Positions 34,144-42,738 are shown, counted from the stretch's first letter. The stretch is DNA of 44,872 nucleotides from Verrucomicrobiota bacterium (GCA_018239985.1 JAFEGK010000004.1:3967-48838); one strand, 5' to 3'. A program made the numbers and translations. The notes: generated from the letters alone by a model not told the origin.

Positions 34144-35853
34144 ATGATTAAGAAATTTTGGCTTGCTCCTATCCTCTTATGTAGTGAACTTGTTTGTGGT
34201 GGATTGATGGCCGCTGATAATCCTCCAACTCAGCAGCAGAGAACTTCCAATGCAATCAATGGTATCTTTTTGACTTCAGACCGAGAGGATGTCATTGCAG
34301 AAGGGCGCCCCGATGTGACAGGCATCAGAGTGCACGATTTTAGAGTTCCTGGAGGAGACGATTCACTTATCGAAATCCTAAGACCCTTTTTGGGAATGCC
34401 GTTGAACAAAAAGACTGCGATTGAGATCAAGCAAAAAATCATGAAGCACTATGTTGCTCAAGGGATGTCGATGATCGGTGTGGAAATCCCCGCTCAAAGA
34501 ACCAGAGGGGGGGTAATCCAAATTCTCGTCAAGGAAAAGCAATTTGGAAGGGCGATATTCAGAGGGAAGGCAATTTATAGCAATGAAAAGCTACGAACGA
34601 TTTTGGCAATCAATCCGCAGGAACAAATCGCAGAAAATGTCCTAAGAAATAACCTTTCTTGGATTAATAGGAACAATTTCCAAAGTGTTCAGATGCGCTT
34701 TGTTCCCACCACCGATCCTGATGTTGTCGATATAGAATTTAATTGCAAAAGTCGAAGTCCATTTCGTTTCTATGCCAAAGGAGATAATACCGGTTCTGCA
34801 TCAACTGGTTATGGTCGGCTTGCAGCTGGCGTCAATTGGGGAAATGCTTTCTTTATCGGGGATTTGCTTTCACTCGAATATAAGACTTCGAATCAATTCA
34901 GAAGATTTCAGAACTACAATGTCAACTGGGTAAGCTTTTTACCTCATAAAGATGTTTTTTCTGTTTATGCGACCTATGCTAAGGTAAAACCTGCATCTCC
35001 AAGAGCTAGAATCACCTCCAAATCTTGGCAGGTGAGACCCCGATATACGATTCTCTTTCTTCCTCTATTCCAACCTTTTCAGCAAACGCTTAGCTTTGAG
35101 TATGATATAAAGTTTAGCAATAGCAATGTGATCAATTTGGCAGGTGCCCCAACTGTTCAACAAGTTGGTCCACCGGTCATAAGGAACATATACGTCACAG
35201 AATTTCTAATAAATTATATTGCTCTTAATAAAATAGGAATACACAGCCTAAATTTCAATGCAGGGGTTACGATTTCTGCTTTTACATTTTTACCTTATCA
35301 GTCCCGCCAAGTGTACAATAGAAACAGGGCTAATTCTGTCCCAAGATTTGTCTATCTGAGCTTGCTTTTTGGCGATGTGATGACATTTTGCAACGAGTCT
35401 TCTATATCGATTCTTTTACGCGCTCAACTTGCTCCACACACAATCCCATCTACGGAATTGTTCAGCGTTGGCGGTTACAGTACTGTTAGGGGGTATCACC
35501 AATCTGAAGCTAGTGGGGATAATGGGTTTATCGCAAACTTTGAGTGGCGTACACCAGAATTAAAATTTTTTCCAAAAAATAAAGGAAGGCTAACAGCTCT
35601 TGGCTTCGTTGACTATGGCATTAGCAATAACCTCTATGTCAAGCAGAGTAATAGACCGGGGGCAAAACGGATCCCCCATACTCAATACCTACTTGGGGTG
35701 GGGCCTGGGCTCCGCTATTATGTTGGATCCTATTTCCAGTTGCGCTTCGATTATGGAATTAAACTCCATAAGCTCTTTAGCAATAGTCCACAGCAACGGA
35801 AGCTTCATGATGGCTTTGGACAGGTCCACATCGGAGCTATGGCTTCATTCTAA
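34144..35853 (+). CDS. FhaC/ShlB-family (TpsB) outer membrane transporter, Cys-poor paralogue
   Basis: The 569-residue paralogue of the protein at 31221-32978 has a signal peptide (about 1-23), two POTRA domains (LRPFLGMPLNKKTAIEIK; LSWINRNNFQSVQMRFVP), TGYGRLAAGVNWGNAFFIGD at the barrel entry, lid motif VRGYHQSEASGDNGF, and a C-terminal Phe (GAMASF). Only about two cysteines lie outside the signal peptide. It begins 14 bases after the FecR-domain gene. Its substrate is unknown; no large exoprotein is found in the window. The stop overlaps that of the convergent CNB-CPBP gene. Confidence 0.86.
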   Translation: MIKKFWLAPILLCSELVCGGLMAADNPPTQQQRTSNAINGIFLTSDREDVIAEGRPDVTGIRVHDFRVPGGDDSLIEILRPFLGMPLNKKTAIEIKQKIMKHYVAQGMSMIGVEIPAQRTRGGVIQILVKEKQFGRAIFRGKAIYSNEKLRTILAINPQEQIAENVLRNNLSWINRNNFQSVQMRFVPTTDPDVVDIEFNCKSRSPFRFYAKGDNTGSASTGYGRLAAGVNWGNAFFIGDLLSLEYKTSNQFRRFQNYNVNWVSFLPHKDVFSVYATYAKVKPASPRARITSKSWQVRPRYTILFLPLFQPFQQTLSFEYDIKFSNSNVINLAGAPTVQQVGPPVIRNIYVTEFLINYIALNKIGIHSLNFNAGVTISAFTFLPYQSRQVYNRNRANSVPRFVYLSLLFGDVMTFCNESSISILLRAQLAPHTIPSTELFSVGGYSTVRGYHQSEASGDNGFIANFEWRTPELKFFPKNKGRLTALGFVDYGISNNLYVKQSNRPGAKRIPHTQYLLGVGPGLRYYVGSYFQLRFDYGIKLHKLFSNSPQQRKLHDGFGQVHIGAMASF

Positions 35854-37004
35854 AAACTAGGACCGACCACATTCAAGCCCCACACTCCCACCATGCAGTG
35901 AGAGACGATGACGCCGATGAGGTTTGGAGTGCGAGAATAAAGCCAACCAAAAAAGATCCCCGCTATGAGAACGAGCAAGGCGATCTGCTCGGATAAGAAA
36001 ACGTGAGCTGAGCTAAAGATCAAGTTAGAGATGATAATCGAGGTCCACACTCTCGACTTACCTGCAAGAAATTTCTCCATGGGCCCCTGTAGAGCCCCCC
36101 GAGCCATAATTTCCTGAATGGGGACGAAGAGGCAATAGACCAGCGAGTTAAGTAGCCAGTAGCCGAAAGTGGCCCCTGGCATCAAAGCAAATGGCTCAAA
36201 GACTTTGTGTCCTTCATATGCAGGGAGGAAGAGGATCCCCAACCACTTAGCGAATGCAAAGAAAAGGAGCACTGGGATAGTGAAGAAAAACCCCTCAAAA
36301 AGGGATTTTTTCCAATTTAGCATAGTGAAACCAAAGACCGAAAGTGGGAAAGGAAGGGCGCGTATAATCAAAACGGCAAACAGGGTCAGTACGAGAATGA
36401 GTGGAATAGAAATCCATGTTGTATCTTCGACGTGGGTGAGGGCATATTTCAGCGGTCTGACCGTATAGACGAACATCGAAATGACGGTGATCACATAAAC
36501 GAGAAATGTCCCCATGCTGACACGGTTTTTATATTCCTGAAGCTCATTTTTTAAAGCTAGAGCCGCGACATCGGTCGTTTCCCTGAGTTTTTTGCTCATT
36601 CTTCGAGAAATCTCGCCATATACCTGGTCAAAGTCCCGGTTCTCAGCGCGTAGATTTTCTAATGCCGCAAAACTTAAACGAAAGAGCCTAGCATCTGTAG
36701 CTGCCTTAACAGAGGCTGATCTCTTTCCCTTATCGATTAAGGCTTGTTCTCCAAGCGTATCTCCTGCACGTAGAGTATTGATCAAAAAGTCGGTTTTTGT
36801 CTCGGCATCATATTTGATGATCGCCAAATCTCCTTCGATCACAAAGAAAATTTCGGCGGCCTCATCGCCTTCGCGCATCAAATATTCCTCTTTTTTCATG
36901 GAAAATTCTTGAGCAACTTTAACTAAAGCCTCCAAGGATTTCTCGCTTAGATGGCTAAATAGGGAATTCTTTTTAAAAAAGTTGTAAGCGCTGTGCTCTT
37001 TCAT
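35850..37004 (-). CDS. Cyclic-nucleotide-binding domain fused to CPBP-type membrane protease homologue
   Basis: The 384-residue protein has an N-terminal cyclic-nucleotide-binding domain (about 10-125). Its phosphate-binding cassette retains G85-E86 and R95 (GEQALIDKGKRSASV). A helical linker follows, then about eight membrane segments. The CPBP (Abi/CAAX) motifs are QEIMARG (E298, R302), SSAH (H334) and SHCMVG (H369). The first Glu of the usual EExxxR is Gln297, so protease activity is uncertain. It follows the MBL-fold gene by seven bases on the same strand. The layout suggests a nucleotide-gated membrane peptidase or its scaffold. Confidence 0.85.
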   Translation of the reverse strand: MKEHSAYNFFKKNSLFSHLSEKSLEALVKVAQEFSMKKEEYLMREGDEAAEIFFVIEGDLAIIKYDAETKTDFLINTLRAGDTLGEQALIDKGKRSASVKAATDARLFRLSFAALENLRAENRDFDQVYGEISRRMSKKLRETTDVAALALKNELQEYKNRVSMGTFLVYVITVISMFVYTVRPLKYALTHVEDTTWISIPLILVLTLFAVLIIRALPFPLSVFGFTMLNWKKSLFEGFFFTIPVLLFFAFAKWLGILFLPAYEGHKVFEPFALMPGATFGYWLLNSLVYCLFVPIQEIMARGALQGPMEKFLAGKSRVWTSIIISNLIFSSAHVFLSEQIALLVLIAGIFFGWLYSRTPNLIGVIVSHCMVGVWGLNVVGPSF

Positions 37005-37011
37005 TGTTTTC

Positions 37012-37839
37012 CTACCTTAATTCTATAACTTGGCCATCTCTGAGCCATTCGGAAGGGATCGAGCTTCTCTGAAGAGCTAGGGTTGATAGATGCACTAAAT
37101 CTTCATCTGTGTGTGCAGGATCATGATGAGAGACAAGCCATTTCTTCGCTTCCGTTTTTTCAACAAATTCCATGGCCCCTAGCAAACTCGAATGCCCCCA
37201 TCCCTTCTTTTGGACATATTCCTCTGTAAAATATTGTGCTTCATGGATCAGAAGGTCGGCCCCTCGAAAAAATTCAATGATCGACTTCTCTTCTTTTCCA
37301 AAGGGAATGTTTAGCTCGTTGTCGGTCGTATAACCGATGATTTGATGGGGAGTTTGAATCTTAAAACAATAAGTCACCCCAGGGTGGTTGACTTTATGAA
37401 AGCTGATGGTGATCGGTCCCATTTGCAACGGAGTATTTTCAGAATAAACTTTAAATTGGAGATTGGCCTGCAGCTCTGAGAGGCGCATAGGAAAGAACTC
37501 GGGGGCTAGGAGTTCCTTAAATAACTCCTTGCAAGACCGTCCCGTTGTGGGAGGAGACCAGATCGTAATGCTCACGTCGTTTTGGTAAATTAGTTCAAAA
37601 AAGGGAAAGCCGAGCAAATGATCCCAATGGGTATGACTTAAGAATAGATCGATTTTCGTTACTTTATCCTTCATCAGGATTTTTCCAAGAGGGCGTATTC
37701 CAGTGCCGGCATCGAAAACGATATGGACAGGATCATAGCGTAGTTCCAAGCACGCGGTATTGCCCCCAAAATGGAGATATTCTGGCCCGCTTACAGGGCA
37801 AGATCCTCGTGTCCCCCAAAATTTCAGAAATCGCTTCAT
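37012..37839 (-). CDS. MBL-fold metallohydrolase, possible phosphodiesterase
   Basis: The 275-residue protein starts with FWGTRGSCPVSGPEYLHFGG and has the metal motif HTHWDH (H69, H71, D73, H74), then NHPG, the bridging Asp region (GYTTDNE, then HEAQYF) and a final histidine (SHHDPAHTDED). This layout fits the phosphodiesterase/ribonuclease-Z side of the metallo-beta-lactamase fold. The substrate is not known. Given the cyclase and two cyclic-nucleotide receptors nearby, cyclic-nucleotide hydrolysis is an attractive but unproven idea. It is co-transcribed with the downstream CNB-CPBP gene and diverges from the NADH dehydrogenase. Confidence 0.8.
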   Translation of the reverse strand: MKRFLKFWGTRGSCPVSGPEYLHFGGNTACLELRYDPVHIVFDAGTGIRPLGKILMKDKVTKIDLFLSHTHWDHLLGFPFFELIYQNDVSITIWSPPTTGRSCKELFKELLAPEFFPMRLSELQANLQFKVYSENTPLQMGPITISFHKVNHPGVTYCFKIQTPHQIIGYTTDNELNIPFGKEEKSIIEFFRGADLLIHEAQYFTEEYVQKKGWGHSSLLGAMEFVEKTEAKKWLVSHHDPAHTDEDLVHLSTLALQRSSIPSEWLRDGQVIELR

Positions 37840-37919
37840 ATTTCACAAATAGTGGATTGAATGAGAAAAATACAAGCCAAAAAATCAAAAAAATATTATC
37901 TAATAATTTGAGGTCGGAA

Positions 37920-39509
37920 ATGAAGAGGATTTTAATTTTAGGCGGCGGATTTGGTGGAGTATATGCTGCCATCTATTTGCAAAAATATTTGAAGAAAGCG
38001 ATTAAGAATAAAGAAGTTGAGCTTTGCCTAGTCAATAAAGATAACTACTTTGTCTATCAGCCGATGCTTCCCGAAGTGGTCAGCGGCTCAGTTGGGATAT
38101 TTGATACCGTTAGCCCGATCCAAAGACTCGTGCCCAAGACCAAGCTCTATATTAGAGAGATTGAAAAGATCGACTTAGAAAACAAGCAGGTGGTACTTGT
38201 TCCTCAATTTTCCCATGCCGCCACCCCCCTTAGCTATGATCATTTGGTTCTAGCCCTCGGCAATATCACCGATTTTAAAGACAACGCGGGGATGCATGAA
38301 CATGCTCTGCCTTTCAAAAACCTCGCCGATGCGATCACCATCCGCAATCGAATCATCGATGTCGTTGCTGCTGCAGCCAATGAGTCAGACCCATCTCGTA
38401 GACAGCAACTGCTCACCTTTGTAATAGGCGGTGGGGGCTTTTCTGGAACAGAGGTATGCGCTGAGGTTAACGACTTTGCTAAAAAAATCTGCGAGGAATA
38501 TTCGACGATTACCCCCGAAGATGTTCGAGTCATTTTGGTCCACAAAAAGGAGCGTCTCTTTGATCATGAATTGCCTGAAAGTCTCGGAAATTATGCCGGT
38601 AAACTCTTGGCCAAACGGGGCGTTGATATCCGTTTTGGCCGCAAACTGATCGCTGCTACACCCGAAGGAGCGGTCCTCGATGATCAATCCCGAGTCCTAA
38701 GCAAAACAGTAATTTCTTCTGTCCCCTCATCTCCCAATCCTCTGATTGCGGACCTAAACGTTGCCAAAACACATGGAAAAGTCAACACCAATTCCTTTAT
38801 GCAAGTTGAGGGCTATGACAATATCTGGGCTCTTGGCGACTGTGCGATGATCCCCCTTGTCAAAACCAATGATTTTTGTCCTCCCACCGCACAATTTGCG
38901 ATCCGTGAAGCCAAGCAGCTTGCAAAAAACATCAAGGCCGAGCTCAAAGGGGGCCAAAAGCAGTCCTTTGATTTCAGTGCGATAGGGATGTTAGGTGCTC
39001 TAGGTCACCGTTCTGCAGTAGCCGAATTATTTGGAGTCTTCAAATTCTCTGGATTTCTAGCCTGGGTGATGTGGCGCTTTATTTACTGGCTCAAGTTGCC
39101 TGGAATCGACCGCAAAATTAAAGTGGCAGTCTATTGGTTTCTCGACCTTTTCATCCCTACAGAGTCGGTCCAGTTAAAGCTCTCTCCCTCACAAGGGATC
39201 GCTCAGCTTCACTTCGAACCGGGAGAAGTCATCTTTAACGAAGGGGACACAGGCGATTTTCTCTACATCATCACTCAAGGGGAAGTGGAGGTCTACAATA
39301 AGCAGGGGCACTTGGCTAACCTCGGCCCCGGCCAATATTTTGGCGAGATGGCCCTTCTGCGCGAAGCCAAGCGTAACGCGACGATCAAGTGTACAAAAGC
39401 AACCAACGTCCTAGCTCTCTCAAAAAAGGATTTTGGTACGCTCGTCGCCAACTTCAAGGAGCTCCGCCAAAACTTCCAAGAAACGGACAAATTGCGATCA
39501 GCAAAATAA
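37920..39509 (+). CDS. Type II NADH dehydrogenase with C-terminal cyclic-nucleotide-binding domain
   Basis: The start at 37920 has GAGG upstream and begins directly with the FAD motif (ILILGGGFGGVYAA); a longer frame from 37809 is rejected. Residues 1-410 are NDH-2: a second nucleotide motif GGGGFSGTEV (169-178), the FAD contact ALGDCAMIP, and an amphipathic membrane-binding C-terminal region (about 375-412). A cyclic-nucleotide-binding domain fills about 425-520, with an intact cassette FGEMALLREAKRNATI (G475, E476, R485). NDH-2 passes electrons from NADH to quinone without pumping protons. The fusion suggests allosteric control of respiration by cAMP or cGMP. Confidence 0.9.
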   Translation: MKRILILGGGFGGVYAAIYLQKYLKKAIKNKEVELCLVNKDNYFVYQPMLPEVVSGSVGIFDTVSPIQRLVPKTKLYIREIEKIDLENKQVVLVPQFSHAATPLSYDHLVLALGNITDFKDNAGMHEHALPFKNLADAITIRNRIIDVVAAAANESDPSRRQQLLTFVIGGGGFSGTEVCAEVNDFAKKICEEYSTITPEDVRVILVHKKERLFDHELPESLGNYAGKLLAKRGVDIRFGRKLIAATPEGAVLDDQSRVLSKTVISSVPSSPNPLIADLNVAKTHGKVNTNSFMQVEGYDNIWALGDCAMIPLVKTNDFCPPTAQFAIREAKQLAKNIKAELKGGQKQSFDFSAIGMLGALGHRSAVAELFGVFKFSGFLAWVMWRFIYWLKLPGIDRKIKVAVYWFLDLFIPTESVQLKLSPSQGIAQLHFEPGEVIFNEGDTGDFLYIITQGEVEVYNKQGHLANLGPGQYFGEMALLREAKRNATIKCTKATNVLALSKKDFGTLVANFKELRQNFQETDKLRSAK

Positions 39510-39516
39510 AGCAATT

Positions 39517-40163
39517 GAAATGTGTTATTCGGATTAGATTATTGATAGCTTACGATAGACATGTCGGGTGACACAGCACTTCGTGTCTAGTGTCCCCCGC
39601 GACCCCCTTGAGCCTCACCTCCCTTCGCCAAATCGGGTCCTCGTCGGGGGGCCGTGCGCAGCACTGATCCCCCACGCCCCTGCGGGGCTCTCCTGCGGTC
39701 CGATTTTGCTTTGGGATCTGAGTCCATTGGCTGCTCACGCGCTCATTCCCCGCCGAGACTCCGTCTTTTTTCGGCGGGGTCCCCTTTCGCGTCAGTTCGC
39801 AGATCGGAATTAGAAACCCCACTCTTCGGTTTCCAATTTGGAGACAGCTCGGCAGACATTTTTTGTGCGGTTCTGTGAGTTGACGCGGAAGGGGTACCCG
39901 CCGAAAAAAGACGGAGTCTCGGCGGGGAATGAGCGCGTGAGCAGCCAATGGACTCAGATCCCAAAGCAAAATCGGACCGCAGGAGAGCCCCGCAGGGGCG
40001 TGGGGGATCAGTGCTGCGCACGGCCCCCCGACGAGGACCCGATTTGGCGAAGGGAGGTGAGGCTCAAGGGGGTCGCGGGGGACACTAGACACGAAGTGCT
40101 GTGTCACCCGACATGTCTATCGTAAGCTATCAATAATCTAATCTAATCCGAATAACACATTTC
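39517..40163. repeat. Large inverted repeat with 247-bp perfectly matched arms
   Basis: Bases 39532-39778 are the exact reverse complement of 39897-40143. Matching continues inward with a few mismatches to about 39803/39872 and outward to 39517/40163, with a five-base length difference. The unpaired centre is about 68 bases and contains a small hairpin (39813-39833). The core is GC-rich and unlike its neighbours. It has no believable gene: the frames it opens are mirror images of each other with no ribosome-binding site. It occupies the space between two convergent genes. Confidence 0.92.
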
Positions 40164-40419
40164 GACACGAAGTGCTGTGTCACCCGACATGTCTATCGTA
40201 AGCTATCAATAATCTAATCTAATCCGAATAACACATTTCGACACGAAGTGCAGTGTCACCCGACATGTCTATCGTAAGCTATCAATAATCTAATCTAATC
40301 CGAATAACACATTTCGACACGAAGTGCTGTGTCACCCGACATGTCTATGGTAAGCTATCAATAATCTAATCCGAATAACACATTTCGACACGAAGTGCTG
40401 TGTCACCCGACATGTCTAT
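40088..40419. repeat. Tandem array of a 76-bp repeat
   Basis: Units begin at 40088, 40164, 40240 and 40316 (76 bp each, the fourth 71 bp through loss of one TCTAA), and a partial unit runs from 40387 to about 40419. Units are almost identical, with single-base changes in the third and fourth. Each contains GACACGAAGTGCTGTGTC, itself a small inverted repeat, and the palindrome GACATGTC. The first unit is also the outer end of the large inverted repeat, and one inverted copy lies at 39517-39587. There are no spacers, so this is not a CRISPR array. Confidence 0.9.
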
Positions 40420-40456
40420 TCTAACCTGAAACCAGCTCAATAAAATAAAATGATGA

Positions 40457-42682
40457 TTATTTTTCATGGCTGACGAAGGCACCGTCCCAGTCGGGGCCTG
40501 GGGGATTGTCGCGGAGGAACGCGATCCGATCGAGGTACATCTGGTAAAGTTCTTTGTTTGCCGGATATGCCTCGCTCAAGCTTTTAAACCCTTTTTCAGA
40601 TCCGTCCCATTGTTGTGTGAAGTAGCCCTCGAGGGCTTGATGGTGCTGGTCTAATTCGGTTTTTAGCTCGGGGGTTAGTTCCTGAGCGGTGCAAAGTGGA
40701 CTGTAGATTTCGACTCCGGTCTCTTTCCCTTTCACTTTTAGTTTGTCGAGTCTGCGGTAGACAAAATCCTCTTTTGTCTGCTTGTAGGTCTCTTCGCCGA
40801 CGATGATTTCAACATGGTAGAATTTCGTTTGCCCTTCTAAGCGCGATGCCAGGTTTACTGTATCCCCAAGGACTGTGTAGGCTCTACGAAATTTCGATCC
40901 CATGTCCCCGACGTTCATGAGGCCAGTATTGATGCCTACACCAATTTTGATGCGTGGTTTATTTTCCTTTTCGAAAATGTCGTTGAGTTTTGCAAGGGTT
41001 GCTTGCATGGCAATCCCAGTAGTGACAGCGTTGTAAACTTGCTTTGGGTCATCCAGAGGAGCCCCCCAAAAGGCCATCACCATGTCACCCACGTATTTAT
41101 CGATCGTCCCTTTATGATTGAAAATCACCTCAGTGATAGGCGTGAGATACTGATTGAGAAATTGCTTCAGCTGGGTAGCTGTCATTTTTTCCGAAACGTT
41201 GGTGAACCCCCGGATGTCGGAAAATAGAACGGTGAGCTCTTTACTTTCCCCCTCTAGGCTGAATTCTCCCCCTTGTTTAATCATATTGTCGAGATAGGCC
41301 GGGGGGACGTATTGCCCGAACATCGATTTCAGATCCTTCGATCGCTTCGATTCAAAGAGGTAGCCCCAAACCAGGTTGAAGACGAAGAGGAGTAAGATGA
41401 GGGCGATCGGCAAGAAAATCGAGATGACGATTCCCTGGGAGCTCCAAAGCCAAGAATTTCCTAAGATGAGGGCTGCAGGCAAAAGAAGGCAGAGTAGACA
41501 CATCGCAAGGAGGCCTAAAAAGGGGAGGATAAGGGCGTAGAGCATTCCAAAGATGATAATCAGAAGAAATGTGACCCCCCGTCCCCAGGAGGGCTTAAAG
41601 GGCAAATAGTGATCGATGATTCCTGAGGCGACGTTCGCATGAACCTCTATTCCAGGAAAAATCGAGGAGATGGCAGCTGGCTTGATATCCCCAATAGCTG
41701 TTGCAGTCGCACCGATAAAGATTAACTTCCCCTCAAATGCATTAGGAGGGACTCGGCCATTTAGGATATCGGTAGCGGCGATATAGGGGAAGGTATAGGG
41801 AGGACCTCGAAAGGGGATGAGCATTCTTCCAGTCGCATCGGTGGGGATAAACTGTTGATCGAGTTTAATCCCTTCTAGAACAGCAGTAGAGTTATATTGA
41901 GCTGTCACCAGTTCAATTTTGTCTGACAATAGGTACCGGGCAACGGCGGACAAACCCAAAGATCCATAAAGAGCGGCCCCATGTTTATAAACCACCGGGG
42001 TGAATCGCATGACTCCATCTGCATCTGGCGTGGCGTTGATAAAACCTGCAGTTTTGGCCGCATTTTGCAAAATTTCTAGATTGGCTAGGTAGGTTTGTTT
42101 ATCAGAGATCGCTATCTTCATCTGCTCGGGAGTCAGCTGAAGAAGAGGAGTGGGCAAAAAACCGGTACTTTTTCCGTCGTCTTTAAACACTATCCCCAGT
42201 ACCGACTCTCCTAATTCTAAGCTTTTTGCAAGTTGGCCATCAAAGTCAAACTGCTCTTTAACTCTGCTGAGCTCTGAGCTCATTTGCGGAGTCTGAGGGA
42301 GTTCTTTGATCACTTTTTCGGCAATATTTTCTTCTACGTCTGGGAAGGTCACATCAAATGCGACAACTGTTGCCCCATTTTTATAGATCTCGGCTACGAG
42401 CCGGGCGATTTTGTTTCTGGACCAAGGCCACCGCCCTTCTGCTTGCAAACTGGCATCATCGATATCGACAATCACAATCGGATTATTTTTCATCAGAGGT
42501 TTGTGGATTTGTCGTACTTGAATATCGTAACCGAGATTTTCAAGGGTTGAGATCCAAGTGGCAATCGGCTCAATTTTGATAAAAAGAAGGCTAGATGTGA
42601 CGAGGACAAGAAATAGGCCAAAGGAAAGGCGGACGATTTTCTCTTTTCGCAAAGAAAGAAAGTGTAGTAATTTTTTTAACAT
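40457..42682 (-). CDS. CHASE2-domain class III adenylate cyclase
   Basis: The 741-residue protein has one membrane helix (about 16-37), a periplasmic CHASE2 sensor domain (about 55-360, e.g. IVDIDDASLQAEGRWPW), three more helices (about 370-443) and a class III cyclase domain (about 480-665). Metal residues are D489 (SDIRGF) and D533 (YVGDMVMAFWG). Substrate-specificity residues are K529 and T603, the adenylate-type pair. The transition-state residues are N610 and R614 (NLASR). All catalytic residues are present, so cAMP synthesis is expected. The signal sensed by CHASE2 is unknown. A strong AGAGGAAG ribosome-binding site precedes the ATG. Confidence 0.93.
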   Translation of the reverse strand: MLKKLLHFLSLRKEKIVRLSFGLFLVLVTSSLLFIKIEPIATWISTLENLGYDIQVRQIHKPLMKNNPIVIVDIDDASLQAEGRWPWSRNKIARLVAEIYKNGATVVAFDVTFPDVEENIAEKVIKELPQTPQMSSELSRVKEQFDFDGQLAKSLELGESVLGIVFKDDGKSTGFLPTPLLQLTPEQMKIAISDKQTYLANLEILQNAAKTAGFINATPDADGVMRFTPVVYKHGAALYGSLGLSAVARYLLSDKIELVTAQYNSTAVLEGIKLDQQFIPTDATGRMLIPFRGPPYTFPYIAATDILNGRVPPNAFEGKLIFIGATATAIGDIKPAAISSIFPGIEVHANVASGIIDHYLPFKPSWGRGVTFLLIIIFGMLYALILPFLGLLAMCLLCLLLPAALILGNSWLWSSQGIVISIFLPIALILLLFVFNLVWGYLFESKRSKDLKSMFGQYVPPAYLDNMIKQGGEFSLEGESKELTVLFSDIRGFTNVSEKMTATQLKQFLNQYLTPITEVIFNHKGTIDKYVGDMVMAFWGAPLDDPKQVYNAVTTGIAMQATLAKLNDIFEKENKPRIKIGVGINTGLMNVGDMGSKFRRAYTVLGDTVNLASRLEGQTKFYHVEIIVGEETYKQTKEDFVYRRLDKLKVKGKETGVEIYSPLCTAQELTPELKTELDQHHQALEGYFTQQWDGSEKGFKSLSEAYPANKELYQMYLDRIAFLRDNPPGPDWDGAFVSHEK

Positions 42683-42738
42683 AACTTCCTCTTACCTTTT
42701 TCATCCTTAAATTTAAAGGTTTTGGTAGAATAGCTGCG

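Noticed and set aside
39550-40125. Several frames of 74-185 residues in both directions within the large inverted repeat
   Set aside because: They are mirror translations of the same repeat, have no ribosome-binding sites, and have an Arg/Pro/Gly-rich composition typical of non-coding GC-rich DNA.
40088-40419. CRISPR array
   Set aside because: Units are contiguous 76-bp tandem repeats with no variable spacers, and no cas genes are in the window.
42726-42731. Firm promoter call upstream of the GT9 gene
   Set aside because: TAGAAT is close to the -10 consensus, but the -35 position is not convincing.
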